From contig CP075493.1 of NCBI GenBank assembly GCA_021613535.1, positions 124,001 through 188,000 of the forward strand: a stretch of 64,000 nt of DNA, read 5' to 3'. This DNA comes from Adineta vaga. Its lineage: Eukaryota > Rotifera. Each line of letters opens with the position of its first letter. Position 1 is the first letter of the stretch. The notes below the pieces were generated by a model. It was not told where the DNA came from. It worked only from the letters and a program-made list of their open reading frames with translations, and searched no databases. The translations under genes and the position numbers were made by a program. This document shows, piece after piece, positions 13,401 to 24,851 of this stretch.

Positions 13401-16400
13401 TAAGCGAAAATATGATCCGTTCTCAGAACGGGGAACGCCACTTGCATTCTCCGTTCCCTTTTCCCCGTTCTTAGAACGGGAATGCCGACTCCGTTCAGTG
13501 ATTGGACGAATACAAGTACAAATACTTGGTACTTAGCTAACTGTACTATGGACTTGTACTCAGTACTTTAGTACAATGTACTAACGAGGGGAGATTCCCA
13601 ACTGTGCAATCGATTTTGAGTTGATATTTTGGCTATAGGCTGCGAGGTGGGGATCACAAGTCCAGAATAATTCTAAAGAGAACTGGGCCGCTAGACCTTT
13701 GGGGTCGAGTTATGGGATTTTTAGGAACTTTTTGACTATTTATTCAATATCGATGAAAAAGTAGTGTCCTGCGGGAACGAACATTTTCCCTAATTTTCCC
13801 ATTCCCATTTAGATTTAGAGAATGGGAACTAGGGAATGGGAATGATGATTTATATTTAGGGAATGGGAAGGAATCAGAAAAATAAACGTTCCCTAAATTC
13901 TTTCCATCTGATATATGTTTATTTTTTTTTGATAATTTTCCTTATTCACATATAATTAACAAAAATGCGTAAGAGCAAAACTAGACTATTGCTTTATTAT
14001 TAATAATGTCGTAATTCAATCATTGATCACATAACTTTCTTCCTCATAATTGCCATCTAAATTATCATCATCAAGATTATATTGTAATTCAAGATCCGCA
14101 TCATCTTCTTGTGACATTCGATTAATCCCATGTTCCAATGACACATCATCAATATAATCTTCTTCAGCTGCATCCATATCATCATATTCTTGTGATAAAT
14201 CAATAGCAACATGTTTATCTATTGAATATTTTCTTTTTTTCATCGGTGTAGCTGATGTACTACTATTTGTTCTCTTTTTCACTTGTTCAATAGATGGTGG
14301 AAATAATTCTCTTAATAATGATATATTTCGACGAATGAATAATAATTGGTTTACTTTAGTTGTTTGTAAACGTGTACGACGATTTGTAATGGTATTTCCA
14401 CTATCTGAAAAAAGCCTTTCGATTGACGTGTTTGTTGCTGGTATTGATAAAACACGCTTTGCTATTTGATATAAACTTGGATATAATAATTTGTTATCAT
14501 TCCAATAAATTAAAACATTTATATTTTTAGGAATTTTTGTTTTATCTTTTAAATATCTGTCAAGTTCTGAGGATTCTGGTTCATCTGATAATTCATCAGA
14601 TGAAGTAGGCAAATCAAAGATATCATCTAATGATGATAATAATTTTGAATTTTTCTGATGGTGGATCGGTTTTCTTTTGTTGTTGTCATTTGATGATGGT
14701 GGTGGAGGATGAGAATCTTGATATTTTTCAAATTCTAATTGTAATAATGTTTCTGCATGATATCGTTGTTGTGGTGTATGATTAAAGCTTTTAAGATTTG
14801 GATGCAACATTGTTGCAATATAATGAATATCTTGAACAATCCAATAGTCAGGTAATTCTTTAGCAATATATTTCTTCAAAGGTATCAATAATTCATTTTC
14901 ATTATCACCAACCGCAGAAAGATTAATCAAACATTGTTTATAAGGAACAACGAGATGTATTGTTGGTTCTTTTTCACTGCTGAGTTTTTCAACAACCTTG
15001 TAAAACTCTTTTAAATATTCGCATAATGATTCTAGACCATCACGATCTACTTTCAAATAATTCTTCTTTTGTTCATCATTGAGAATAGGCGGTAAATCAT
15101 AATAAACTTTTAAGAAAGAATTAAACATCAAATATGTTCCATTAAAACGTGTGTCAGAATAATTAACTGGACATATTGGTAAAAGAGATTGTTTATGAGA
15201 TTGACGAATGTGACTGATAATTGCTCGAACTAATTTAAATACCAATTGAGTACGATCACATTTTGTATTATTGTTAAGAAATGCATGTTGAAGGATTTTA
15301 TTCAAATAATGTGCACTACAACCAACACGTATACAATCGTCTTTGAAAGCACATTTCATTTTATTTTCATTGTCCGATACAACAAAAACTTTCTCATTCA
15401 GAAAAAGACCATATTCTTCTAAGATTTTATTAACAAATGAACGTAAATTAATTGAATGTTGAGTTTCAAAGTCATATGCTTGACATGCTAATGTAAAGAC
15501 ACGAAGTTGAGATTGCTCATCAACATAATGAAGACTGACACCACCATAATGAACACCTTCAACATAAAAAACAAATAAGATAGATGAATTGTCATCTCAA
15601 TAAGAAAAATAGATTTACCAGTTAGTTTTGCTGTCCAGAAGTCCGTAGTAACACTAAAGCTTTTCAAAGATACACATAGAGAGATCAATTGCTTTTTCAA
15701 GTTTAAATAAGTATGTTCGACACTATGACTAATCTATAAAAATGAATTAATATATTAATGAAATCCTATATAGAATATAAGATAAGTACTCACAGTAGTT
15801 GGATTAGGTAATAACTTGTTGATATTGACAGATGTGCCTAAAGTTGCTCCAGCATAGACTAATTGTTTAGCTAAATTTCTAAATCCAACACCACGTATGC
15901 TTTCGAAAGAACGTCAATCAATTGCACAATTGTAAGGACAAACTGGTTGAGTAGCGAACCGTTGCTCACGGTGTAGATGTTTATTGAGCTACTTCACATA
16001 CCCAGAGTGTAACCACTCTACAATACAATGCACGCTTATAGAGAGAGAGGAAGAGAGAAAAGAACAAGAGGATACGCATGATTGGGAGAGATGATCATAT
16101 ATTGATATCACCACATGGGGTGATATCTTTATCGTTACAACAATATTCAACACACGCTTCAGTAATACGTTTTTGAATCAATGGACATTCTTTTAATGTT
16201 GAAGGTTGTGTACAATAAGAAGAAATAGATCGTTATCGAGTTGGAGTTGTTGTTGTCGATGAGGGTGATGATAACAATTTACTTTTTGAACAGTTATGAT
16301 GAGTCATTACTCGTGTACCATGATCTTTTAACCACTTTAATAGACATTTACATTGTAAACACACAATATAATCTTGTGGAATATTAGAAAAAAACTTGAG

Positions 16401-19400
16401 AATAGTTTGTCCAACATTCACTTCGTTTATTTATTGGCTTTTTAAATGAAATCAAATGATCATCAGATGTTACCAAGGATTGTAGATCAGTTTTTGACAA
16501 TACCGATATCGATTTTTCAGAATTACTTGTAGACATTGTTCAGGATAAATAGACTGAAGAAGAACGAATTTTGTTTATGTTAAGAGAATAAATGTTAGTA
16601 GAACGTACAATTTACTTTTTCTCCAATCACAACATAGTTATAATTTATTTAACAACACGTCGCATTCTCATAGAACGTGATGCCGCTAGAATATGATACA
16701 TATATACGTCATTGATATTTTTTCAAGGATAAATAGCGGTATCTATTACTTAGGGAAAAATGGGAATGCGAATGAGAAACGAAAAAAAATTAGGGAATGG
16801 GAAACAAAAATAAATTTTTAGGAAAAGGGAATAGGGAATGGGAATGAAAAAAAGTTGTTCCCGCAGGACACTATGAAAAAGTCAAATAACGGAGTTTTGA
16901 TCTGAAGTTTTGTCCTTAGATGGGTCTATTCATCATCAAAATATTCTGAAAGCTTCAGCTAAAAAAATGATTTTTGTCGAGGTACTGTATTACTAAAACA
17001 TAATCGCTTATCGCCGACTAGTCGCAAAATTCCAGTTTACTTGAAAACTCAATACCTCGACAGAGGAGCATTTCTTGGCAGAAACTTTCAGAATATTTTG
17101 ATGATGAATAGACCCATCTAAGGACAAAACTTCAGATCAAAACTCCGTTATTTGACTTTTTCATCGATATTGAATAAATAGTTAAAGAGTTCCTAAAAAT
17201 CTCATAACTCGACCCCAAAGGTCTAGCGGCCCAATTCTTTTTAGAATTTTTCTGGACTTGTGATCCCCACCTCGCAGCCTATAGCCAAAATATCAACTCA
17301 AAATCGATTGCACAGTTGGGAATCTTCCCTCGTTAGTACATGTACTATAGTGCAATATGCAGGACAACATGGTATCTACTATATGTACTTGTACTGCATA
17401 AATGTACTACGTACTGAGGTTTGTTGAGTACAAAGTACGAAAAGTACTAAGTCCTGTGCTAAGTGTCCAATAATTGACTCCGTTCCCATTCTTCAGAACG
17501 AAACGCAAAAGTGGCTCCTGTTTATCAGTCTTCTCCGTCTATGTAAGAGAAAATTATTGGATATTCGTTAAATAATACTAATCGTTTCTCACAGTCTAAA
17601 GACATTTCAACGTTTGTTTAGTTACTCTTTCATTTTTAAGTCCCCATGAATTATGCTTTTCTCCATTAGTTTTAAATTTATTCTAACATCTACAATATAC
17701 CTAGTCTACGAGTTGAACTTTACAGGCTGCAGGTATTACTTCTATTATCAAAGCTATCATGATGTTACAGCATGATATCATTCCGCCACATATTGGTATC
17801 AAAAAGCGTATAAATTCAAAATTTCCTCCATTGGATACTTCAAATATTTATATTGCCAAATGTCCTATGGAGTTCAAACGTCGTGCGAACAAGCAGAAAC
17901 GAACCATCGTTGTCAATAACTTTGATGCCGCTGTTAGTATTTTTCCTAACGCTTATTGCTTATTTTAAATATTTTTATTAACAGGGCGGAAACACTGCAA
18001 TACTTATTGAAGATGCGCCAGTTTTTTCTACGAAAGGAACCGATCCTCGAACTGTTCACGTGGTTACTGTTTCGGCAAAAACACCGTTTTCCTTCAGAGA
18101 AAATGCCAAACGTCTTCTAGCATATATTACGAAACATCCCGAGTCATCCATTGGGGATATTTCCTACACCACTACTGCTCGTAGAATGCACCACATGTTT
18201 CGTGCAGCGTTTGCAGTCAGTACTACTGCTGAGCTACAAGCTTCTTTAAAAGATTTAGTCACCTCAACTGATGCACCAATCAGGACTTCATCAGTGGATG
18301 TAGTATTCGTCTTCGCTGGCCAAGGCAGTCATTATTTTAAAATGGGCAAAGAACTGTTTGACAACTGCTCTACCTTTCGTAGAGATATTCTAGATTATGA
18401 CAATATTTGTCAGACACAGAATCTTCCTAGTTTCAAAGCTTTGATCGATGGTACAGCAGAAAGCCTCGAAACATTGTCTCATATTCAAATTCAATTGGCA
18501 CTCATTGCTCTTGAGCTCGCATTGGCAAATCTATGGTTATATTTTGGTATTAAGCCTGCTCTTGTCATTGGTCATAGTCTTGGAGAATATGCTGCATTAT
18601 GTGTTGCTGGCGTCTTATCTGTCAATGATTTATTTTATCTTGTTGGAAAGAGAGCATCTTTGATAACTAATTTGTGCAGTCAAGATACACATGCTATGCT
18701 TACTGTTATGCTCGATGCAGTAACGGTTAAAAAAGACCTGTTACAGAATAATACTTCTTGTGAAATTGTCTGTTTCAATAGTCTACAGTCTACTACGATT
18801 GGTGGAGGCACTTCCGAAATCTCCTTTTTGAAGACATTTTACGAGTCAAACGGTGTCAAAGCAACAAAATTGGAAACATCTTTTGCTTTCCATTCGTCAC
18901 AAATAGATTCAATTTTAGTAGATTTTCGAATCGTTGCAAAGGGTGTGTCGTTTTCTAAACCCATTATTCCTGTTGCATCCACTCTGCTCGGAAGTATCGT
19001 GCAGCAGGAAGGTGTCTTCACAGCAGAATATCTTTGTCGTCATGCTCGCGATCCTGTGAAATTTTCCGATACACTCGAAACGTGCAAGACAACTGGTATA
19101 GCGGATGAGCAAACTCTCTGGCTAGAAATTGGTCCGAGCGCTGTTTGTTTAAGTATGATAAAATCGGTTCTAAATGTATCAGAGCCTTTTATTGTACGAA
19201 CTCTGAAAAAGGAGGAATCAAATTTGGTCTCGATTGCTAAGAGCATTGCTAAAATTTACGTAAGTGGTGTTGACGTTAACTGGACGGCATATCACCAGGA
19301 ATATGAATTAAGCCATCAACTAATGATGTTACCGACGTATGCTTTTGATTTACAAAACTATTGGATTCAATATGAAGGAAATTGGTGTCTTCAGAAGAAT

Positions 19401-22056
19401 ATGACTCCTAATGTTCAACTTATTGAGAAATCAACAGTATCTTTTTTCGGCACGACCACTCTGCAGCAAATCCAGAATGAAGACTTTGACTCGAGTGACA
19501 TCAGCGTGACTTTTGTCTCGGATATTGCTGATTCCAAACTTCGAAATGTTATTCAAGGACATTTAGTGAATAAAGTCGCAGTATGTCCGGGTTCTGTTTA
19601 TTCGGATATGGCCTTGACTGCAGCAAAGTATATTCATAACCGTCGCAAGCGATCAAACTCGCCTATTTCAATGGATATTGTGAATATGAAAATAATACAG
19701 CCTTTAATTCTGACGGGCAATTTTGAAAAACAATATATCTATGTTTTGGCTACATGCAGGGCAAATTCGGATATTGTCGAGTTAATATTTGCATCGGAAG
19801 AGGTAGAAAATGTTGGAAAGAATTTAATTTGATTTTTTTCCTTGACTATTGAAATGTGATACTGATATTTATTTTAGGGATCCATAAGGAAACAGCATGG
19901 TAGTTGTGTTGTTCAATATGGTGATGGCGTAGAATGGATGACTGAATGGGCTAGACAAGCTTATCTCATACAAACTCGTATGAACTGCCTCGTTGAAGCA
20001 GCTGAACATGGCAAGGCACATCAATTACTTCGAGGTATTGTCTACAAGCTTTTTTCTGTTTTTGTTCAATATTCTGAGAAGTATCGTGGAATGGAAGAGG
20101 TATGGATGGATTGCAATATGCTTGAAGCCACGTCAAATATTAAATTTCAAACTACACCAGAAGATGGTTCATTCGAATATAGTCCTTACTGGCTCGACAG
20201 TCTCTATCATTTGTCTGGTTTTGTGCTGCATGGTACAGATACTATGAATGATGATTTCGTCTATATTGCAGATAGTTGGAAAGGCATGCGTATTGTCGGT
20301 CAACTTTCGACCAATAAAACGTATAAGAATTATGTCCGCATGCAACCGATTGACAACGGTCAAAAGATGATTGGCGATGTTTATGTATTTGAAGAAAATA
20401 GAATCATTGCAGTTTGTACTGGTATTCAGTTTCAACAGATACGTCGATGTGTTTTGGAGCATATCTTATCATTGAATGCTGACAAAATTGTAGTGCAAAA
20501 AACACAGGTAGTTTCGGAGAACAAAGGTTCTTGTTTACCTGATGTTAGTATTCCATTGGCAGCTAGCTCTAACACATTTCTCTTCGATGAAATTTTGGAG
20601 ATGATTGCAAACGAAGTCGGAGTAAAAAAATCAAAACTTGATGATAGTACAAACTTGATCGATATTGGAGTTGATTCGTTGCTCACCATTTCAATCTTAA
20701 CACGGCTTCATCAATTAACAGGTCTTGATATTCCAAGTTCACTGCTCTACACTCATTCTTCCATTGGAGATCTTAAGAAGTTGGTTGGTGTCGATCAATC
20801 AAAAGAAATTGGAAATTCAAACAGACATAACGAGTCATCCAAACCTGCATACTTGTTATCTTCTACTACATTAAAAAGTACTTCAGACATCTTGGACCAT
20901 CGTTCAAGTGACGAAGTAGTTAGTGTTATACGTTCTATCATTGCTTGTGAGATAGGTTGTCGTGAAGACAAAATTCTTCCATCGACTGTGCTGGCTGACT
21001 TAGAAATTGATAACCAAACGCGCTCATCCATCAGAGGTATCATTCAAGCAAAATTTGGAGTGAATTTATCAGAGAGTTTCTTCCAGAATCGAATTACCTT
21101 TCTGGAAATCGTTAATCAGCTAGGATTTACTTTTGAAGGATGCACGCTAGGATTAATACAGGGTCTCAATGAGCGAATCACTGTTTTGACAAAGCAAAGC
21201 ACATCTGTTCTCCTTCACCGTACATCAACCAGCCGATCGCCATTGTTCTTATTTCCAGAAGGGTCCGGGTCAGCTAGTTCCTACATGTCACTGCCTTTAT
21301 TTGACAATAATATGACCGTTTATGCACTCAATAGCCCGTTCCTTGATTGTCCATGTGAATTCACCTGCACAATGGAAGAAGTTGCTGCGATATATCTAGC
21401 TGAAATTCGAAAGAGACAACCTTTAGGGCCATATATATTGGGTGGATGGTCTTCTGGAGGTATAGTGGCCTACGAAGCTGCAACTCAATTAATTGCTTAT
21501 GGAGAGAAAGTATTGGGATTGATTCTTATAGATTCTCCATGTCCTTTAACATTTCCACCGTTATCGGTCGAATCTATCGATATTTTCGAATCTATCGGCA
21601 TTGCCGACAACATTTGCAAAGGTGCTGGCAAGATTCCAAAATCATTGAAGCAGCATTTTATTGCAACGCTCAAAACTTTGGAAAACTACACGCCTAAGTC
21701 AATGGATTCAGCAAGAGCACCTAAAAGCTTCATCGTCTGGGCGAACGAAGGTATTTTAGAGTCTACCAAATATGATCATATCGAAATTCTCAGAGATGTG
21801 AGTTTTAATAAGACAATGGTTTGGCTACTAGACCAAAAGAAAGATTACAATCCTAAAGGTTGGGAAGAATTGATTTCTAGTGTTGAATGCGTAGTCATTC
21901 CTGGAAATCATTTTACAATCATGAAACACCCTCAGGTTAGCAATCATGTTTTGTATAAATACTATACATTAATGTATTCTTTTATCTAAATTACTTTAGG
22001 TCACCGCTTTGATGAAAGAAATTGAGAAGGCTGTGGCAAAATTCACCAAGATTTGA
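10498..22056 (+). CDS. Fungal-type non-reducing polyketide synthase (SAT-KS-MAT-PT-ACP-ACP*-TE), 7 exons
   Basis: Iterative type I synthase that condenses malonyl units and, through the PT domain, folds the poly-beta-ketone into an aromatic ring system. Exons inferred from GT-AG sites: 10498-11139, 11239-11862, 11923-12870, 17726-17932, 17985-19802, 19878-21935, 22000-22056. They sum to 6354 nt, exactly 2118 codons with the stop, in frame throughout. Domains: SAT (residues about 1-340, GLCTG with Cys138); KS (about 389-800, DTACSSS Cys560, HGTGT His695, NVGHS His735); MAT (about 910-1200, GHSLGEY Ser1005); PT (about 1320-1590, GHLV His1333, WLD Asp1520); ACP1 (GVDSL Ser1680); ACP2 (EIDNQ, Asn1792 in place of Ser); TE (GWSSG Ser1938, GNHF His2091). 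Length and order match fungal wA/alb1-type enzymes that make naphthopyrone or melanin precursors. The start is chosen because MQLFVFGDQT is the family's N-terminus. Intron 3 (12871-17725) is 4.9 kb of nested transposons; the others are 52-99 bp. SAT and PT domains are known from fungi, so transfer into an animal is inferred. Confidence 0.93.
13762..16873. mobile_element. hAT transposon with 8-bp target duplication
   Basis: The terminal inverted repeats TAGTGTCCTGCGGGAAC and GTTCCCGCAGGACACTA bound 3112 bp, flanked directly by TGAAAAAG at 13754-13761 and 16874-16881. An 8-bp duplication and a hATC-domain transposase on the - strand place it in the hAT superfamily. Subterminal regions are rich in GGGAATGGGAA. 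Confidence 0.9.
14016..16536 (-). pseudogene. hAT transposase, decayed
   Basis: Reading the - strand from ATG at 16536: an N-terminal stretch, then a BED-type zinc finger (CLQC … THH near 16300-16390) in another frame, implying a one-base shift in a T-run near 16400. There is an in-frame TAA near 16235. Coding similarity breaks from about 16130 to 15905, where some 220 bp of unrelated sequence (perhaps a solo LTR, unproven) sits. Coding resumes with GVGFRNLAKQL, an intron, TTDFWTAKLTG (first catalytic Asp), another intron, VVSDNENKM (second Asp) and C-SAHYLNK, and ends with a hATC dimerisation region (SIPATNTSIERLFSDSG) and an acidic tail. The 3' exon (about 15558-14016) is open. The frameshift, stop and insertion argue against activity. 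Confidence 0.85.
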
Positions 22057-22633
22057 TAAGTTGGGAGCATCTCTCGTTTATGAACATGAACAGAATACAG
22101 TATAACAGTGATAAAGTTGTTCTCAGTTGCTGAATAAATATAAAATTGATGAACATATAGACCTTATTCAAGACATGAAATTTGTGGAACGGATTCTAAA
22201 AAAATTTGATCATGGGTGGGGATGGCATTTTAACTAGAGGGGAAAAATGATTGCAGTCAAAACAATCTCTAATAATCAAAAAGGAATAGAATCCATCGAG
22301 TCCAAGAATTTTTAAAACAGGACTCCAATTTTAAGTAAAAACATGATATTATCACCTTTTTGTGTAGCCCCCACAGAATAAAAGCCCAGCCTGACTGAGC
22401 TCAGTAAAATATAGACAATGCACTGAATTGGGTAAATCAAATATTTATTCTCTCATTTTCTCATAGTTGCGGAGGTTGATATGGCTGCTTTATCCAGTGT
22501 AATAGATAATTTTCTACCGGCAGACATGCGTATTTTTCTCATCAACTGAGACTTTCACTCATAAAAGTTGTAAAATAAGGACGAGGGTGGGTAAGGTCGT
22601 TTTTCGGCCCACGTTTGAATCAATTTATTTATA

Positions 22634-22735
22634 TCTTGAGGGTGTGGGTGTGGGTGGGTGGGTGTGTTAGATAGATGTAATACTCGCACTCTCACCCGCA
22701 CCCACACTGACACCGACACCGACACCCACACCCAG
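22634..22735. repeat. Telomere-like fold-back with TCTTGAG flank
   Basis: TCTTGAGGGTGTGGGTGTGG begins at 22634. After about 25 nt a C-rich arm (CACCCGCACCCACACTGACA… to 22735) follows, partly degenerated to ACACCG units. Confidence 0.75.
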
Positions 22736-22877
22736 CATAAGAGCTACTTTGTAGGCATGCAACGGTGATGGTGAACCACCAGTTTCACCGGCCACTGGTC
22801 CACCGATTCATCAGATTATTTATGCCATATTATCAGTCGGTAACCAATGCTTTGAATCCTACATTTAATATGGGAAC

Positions 22878-23770
22878 TCGGAATTTCGGTCCAGGGACGA
22901 AAAATCAACGGAATTTCGGTCCAATTCTTAATTAAATTAGATTTAATTAATTATCAATTAGTAACTTCATAGTGCTGAGCAACATCAATTTCAAAATTCA
23001 TAGTGCTAAGCAAGTTGACATAGTGCCGAGCAATATGAATATCAAGAGAATCATCTTGCTAAGCAGTATGATACAAAGTTCTTCAAGAATTGGAAGTTTT
23101 ACTGATATAATTATTATTAGAAATGCTTGAGTAATTTTAAAATTCTTTCGTATTTATACTGGATAAATCGATGAAAAAATGATATAAAGCTTAATAAAAC
23201 GAATGCATTTTTATCATACACAAGTATTGTTCGTTGTGGGTTTTGTTTTCTTGAATAAAATATATGTACATATGGTTTAATTGTTTGATAGAGAAACTAC
23301 TTTGTGGAATTAAGTAAATAAATGTCAATTTTAGCATAGATGATTATCTATATCTTTCTACGATATTGTTGAAACCTAGTAACTGAAAAGGAAGGTATGC
23401 TCGGCACTATGTCAACTTGCTTAGCAGTATGAATTTTGAAATTGATGTTGCTCAGCTCTATGAATTTTGAAATTGATGTTGCTCAGCTCTATGAATTTTG
23501 AAATTGATGTTGCTCAGCTCTATGAATTTTGAAATTGATGTTGCTCAGCTCTATGAATTTTGAAATTGATGTTGCTCAGCTCTATGAATTTTGAAATTGA
23601 TGTTGCTCAGCTCTATGAATTTTGAAATTGATGTTGCTCAGCACTATGAAGTTACTAATTGATAATTAATTAAATCTAATTTAATTAAGAATTGGACCGA
23701 AATTCCGTTGATTTTTCGTCCCTGGTCCGAAATGTCACCGGAATTTCGGACTGGGCCGAAAGTTTGGGAC
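22878..23770. mobile_element. Fold-back element containing a 31-bp tandem array
   Basis: The left arm 22878-23040 (GGAATTTCGGTCC … GTGCTGAGCAACATCAATTT) is the reverse complement of 23630-23765. The stem includes TTAATTAAATTAGATTTAATT. Confidence 0.8.
23431..23647. repeat. 31-bp tandem repeat, 7 copies
   Basis: GAATTTTGAAATTGATGTTG followed by CTCAGCTCTAT repeats with copies starting at 23431, 23462, 23493, 23524, 23555, 23586 and 23617. Copies are essentially identical. The last ends CTCAGCACTAT and runs into the right arm of the fold-back element, whose left arm holds one inverted unit. Confidence 0.95.
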
Positions 23771-24851
23771 GAAAAATTTCTGGACCGAAATTCATGTAAC
23801 CCTTTAATATGGACTGGAGTGTCTAACAAAATCTTGTTTATCCGAAGACATGGGCATATTAAAAGACCCCTCATATTGGAAGACCTCCCCATAATAGAAG
23901 ATTATTCTGAATAAATTATGTAAAAGACACATTAGAAGACCCCCATTGTTTTTCCACGCATAGCAATTAATTCTTTACCCCTTCCGTAAATACATTTTCA
24001 AAGTTTTAGCAAAGAATATATTTCTCTTGCCGTTAAAATGGTCGATACTCATAATGTATTTGTCTGTTCTTACTAACGTTTATGGTCCTATACACTTAAA
24101 ATATGGCACTAATGAAATTCATCGCTATCTGCACACAAAAATAGGATTTTTTAGCAACATATTGGAAGACCTCCTTTAGAAGTTAGTGGCAATTTATTGC
24201 CTATAAAATCACCGATCTCACCGGCCTATGGGTCCACTTGTCAATGCAGTGGGCCGGTAAACGGTACACCGTCATCGTTGCATGCCTACTACTTTGTACC
24301 ATAATAGAGAGCTAGCATGATGCGTTTTATTGGCAACTCATTACTTGATCAAACATTGACGAAAAAAAGACGCCCATATATATTGCTCTAATGAAGCGTA
24401 ATCGCAAGCATAAATCAATATAAATAGCCGTACATTCAGGTCTTACTAAGACACTAATATGAATGATAAACAGCAACCAATCCTTTCACCACTAATTGTC
24501 AATGGTGTAGATAAGTTTTTATCGTTTATGTACCATCGCCGAATCGAACCGCGCTATATGGATGTTTGCAGAACTAAACGTTGCTGATCAACTGGCAACT
24601 ATGGGTCCAAGTAATGCTAAAGAGATCTGCATGAAAACAGGTTGGAAGGATATAGACAGACTGCATCGGCTCCTACGTGTCAATGTAGTGGCAGGACTCG
24701 TCGAAATGCAAGATGATAATCGATTTATACTAACTGAGACTGGCCGTCTTCTCACCTCTGATCATCCGTCACATGCTAGATGTTTTGTAATTACAAGTAA
24801 GTCAATATATTATTTAAATTTTCTTTTTTTCTTGATACAAGATACATCCTC

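Larger units (their letters stand above)
13581..17335. mobile_element. Fold-back MITE split by a hAT insertion
   Basis: The termini are CTAACGAGGGGAGATTCCCA and its near-complement ending TTCCCTCGTTAG, flanked by TA on both sides (13579-13580, 17336-17337). Without the hAT insert it would be about 640 bp: left arm 13581-13761 plus 16882-16960, right arm about 17080-17335. The terminal CTAACGAGGG resembles the pogo-type termini at 37934 and 49512, suggesting mobilisation by that class of transposase. Confidence 0.7.
13281..17520. mobile_element. Outermost repeat of the nested stack (interrupted)
   Basis: The left end GGGTGTCAGCGTTCCCCG and right end (AACGAAACGCAAAAGTGGC) resemble the ends of the short repeat at 28767-29100 (GGGTATCAGCGTTCTCCG … AACGGAATGCAAAAGTAAC). 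Adjacent are GTACTTGTACT-type stretches (13500-13580, 17336-17460). Boundaries are approximate. Confidence 0.5.
12871..17725 (+). other. Transposon-filled intron 3 of the polyketide synthase
   Basis: The donor GTAAGT follows NVGHSES at 12870. The acceptor TTTACAG ends at 17725, just before AAGITSIIK, which resumes the KS domain in phase 0. Within it lie a repeat with GGGTGTCAGCG start (13281), a fold-back MITE (13581-17335) and a hAT element (13762-16873). Confidence 0.88.
22750..24290. mobile_element. Outer fold-back element with GTAGGCATGCAACG ends
   Basis: GTAGGCATGCAACGGTGATGG near 22751 is matched in inverted form by CCGTCATCGTTGCATGCCTA near 24270. Both ends carry clustered CCGGT motifs. 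A diverged relative bounds 24852-26490. The inner element 22878-23770 lies inside it. Confidence 0.6.
22057..24458. other. Intergenic, fold-back elements
   Basis: No gene is seen between the synthase and the first methyltransferase. It contains a telomere-like fold-back (22634-22735), an outer fold-back (22750-24290) and an inner one with a 31-bp tandem array (22878-23770). Confidence 0.6.

Noticed and set aside
23431-23647. CRISPR-like array
   Set aside because: The 31-bp units are contiguous with no variable spacers; it is a simple tandem repeat in a eukaryotic fold-back element.
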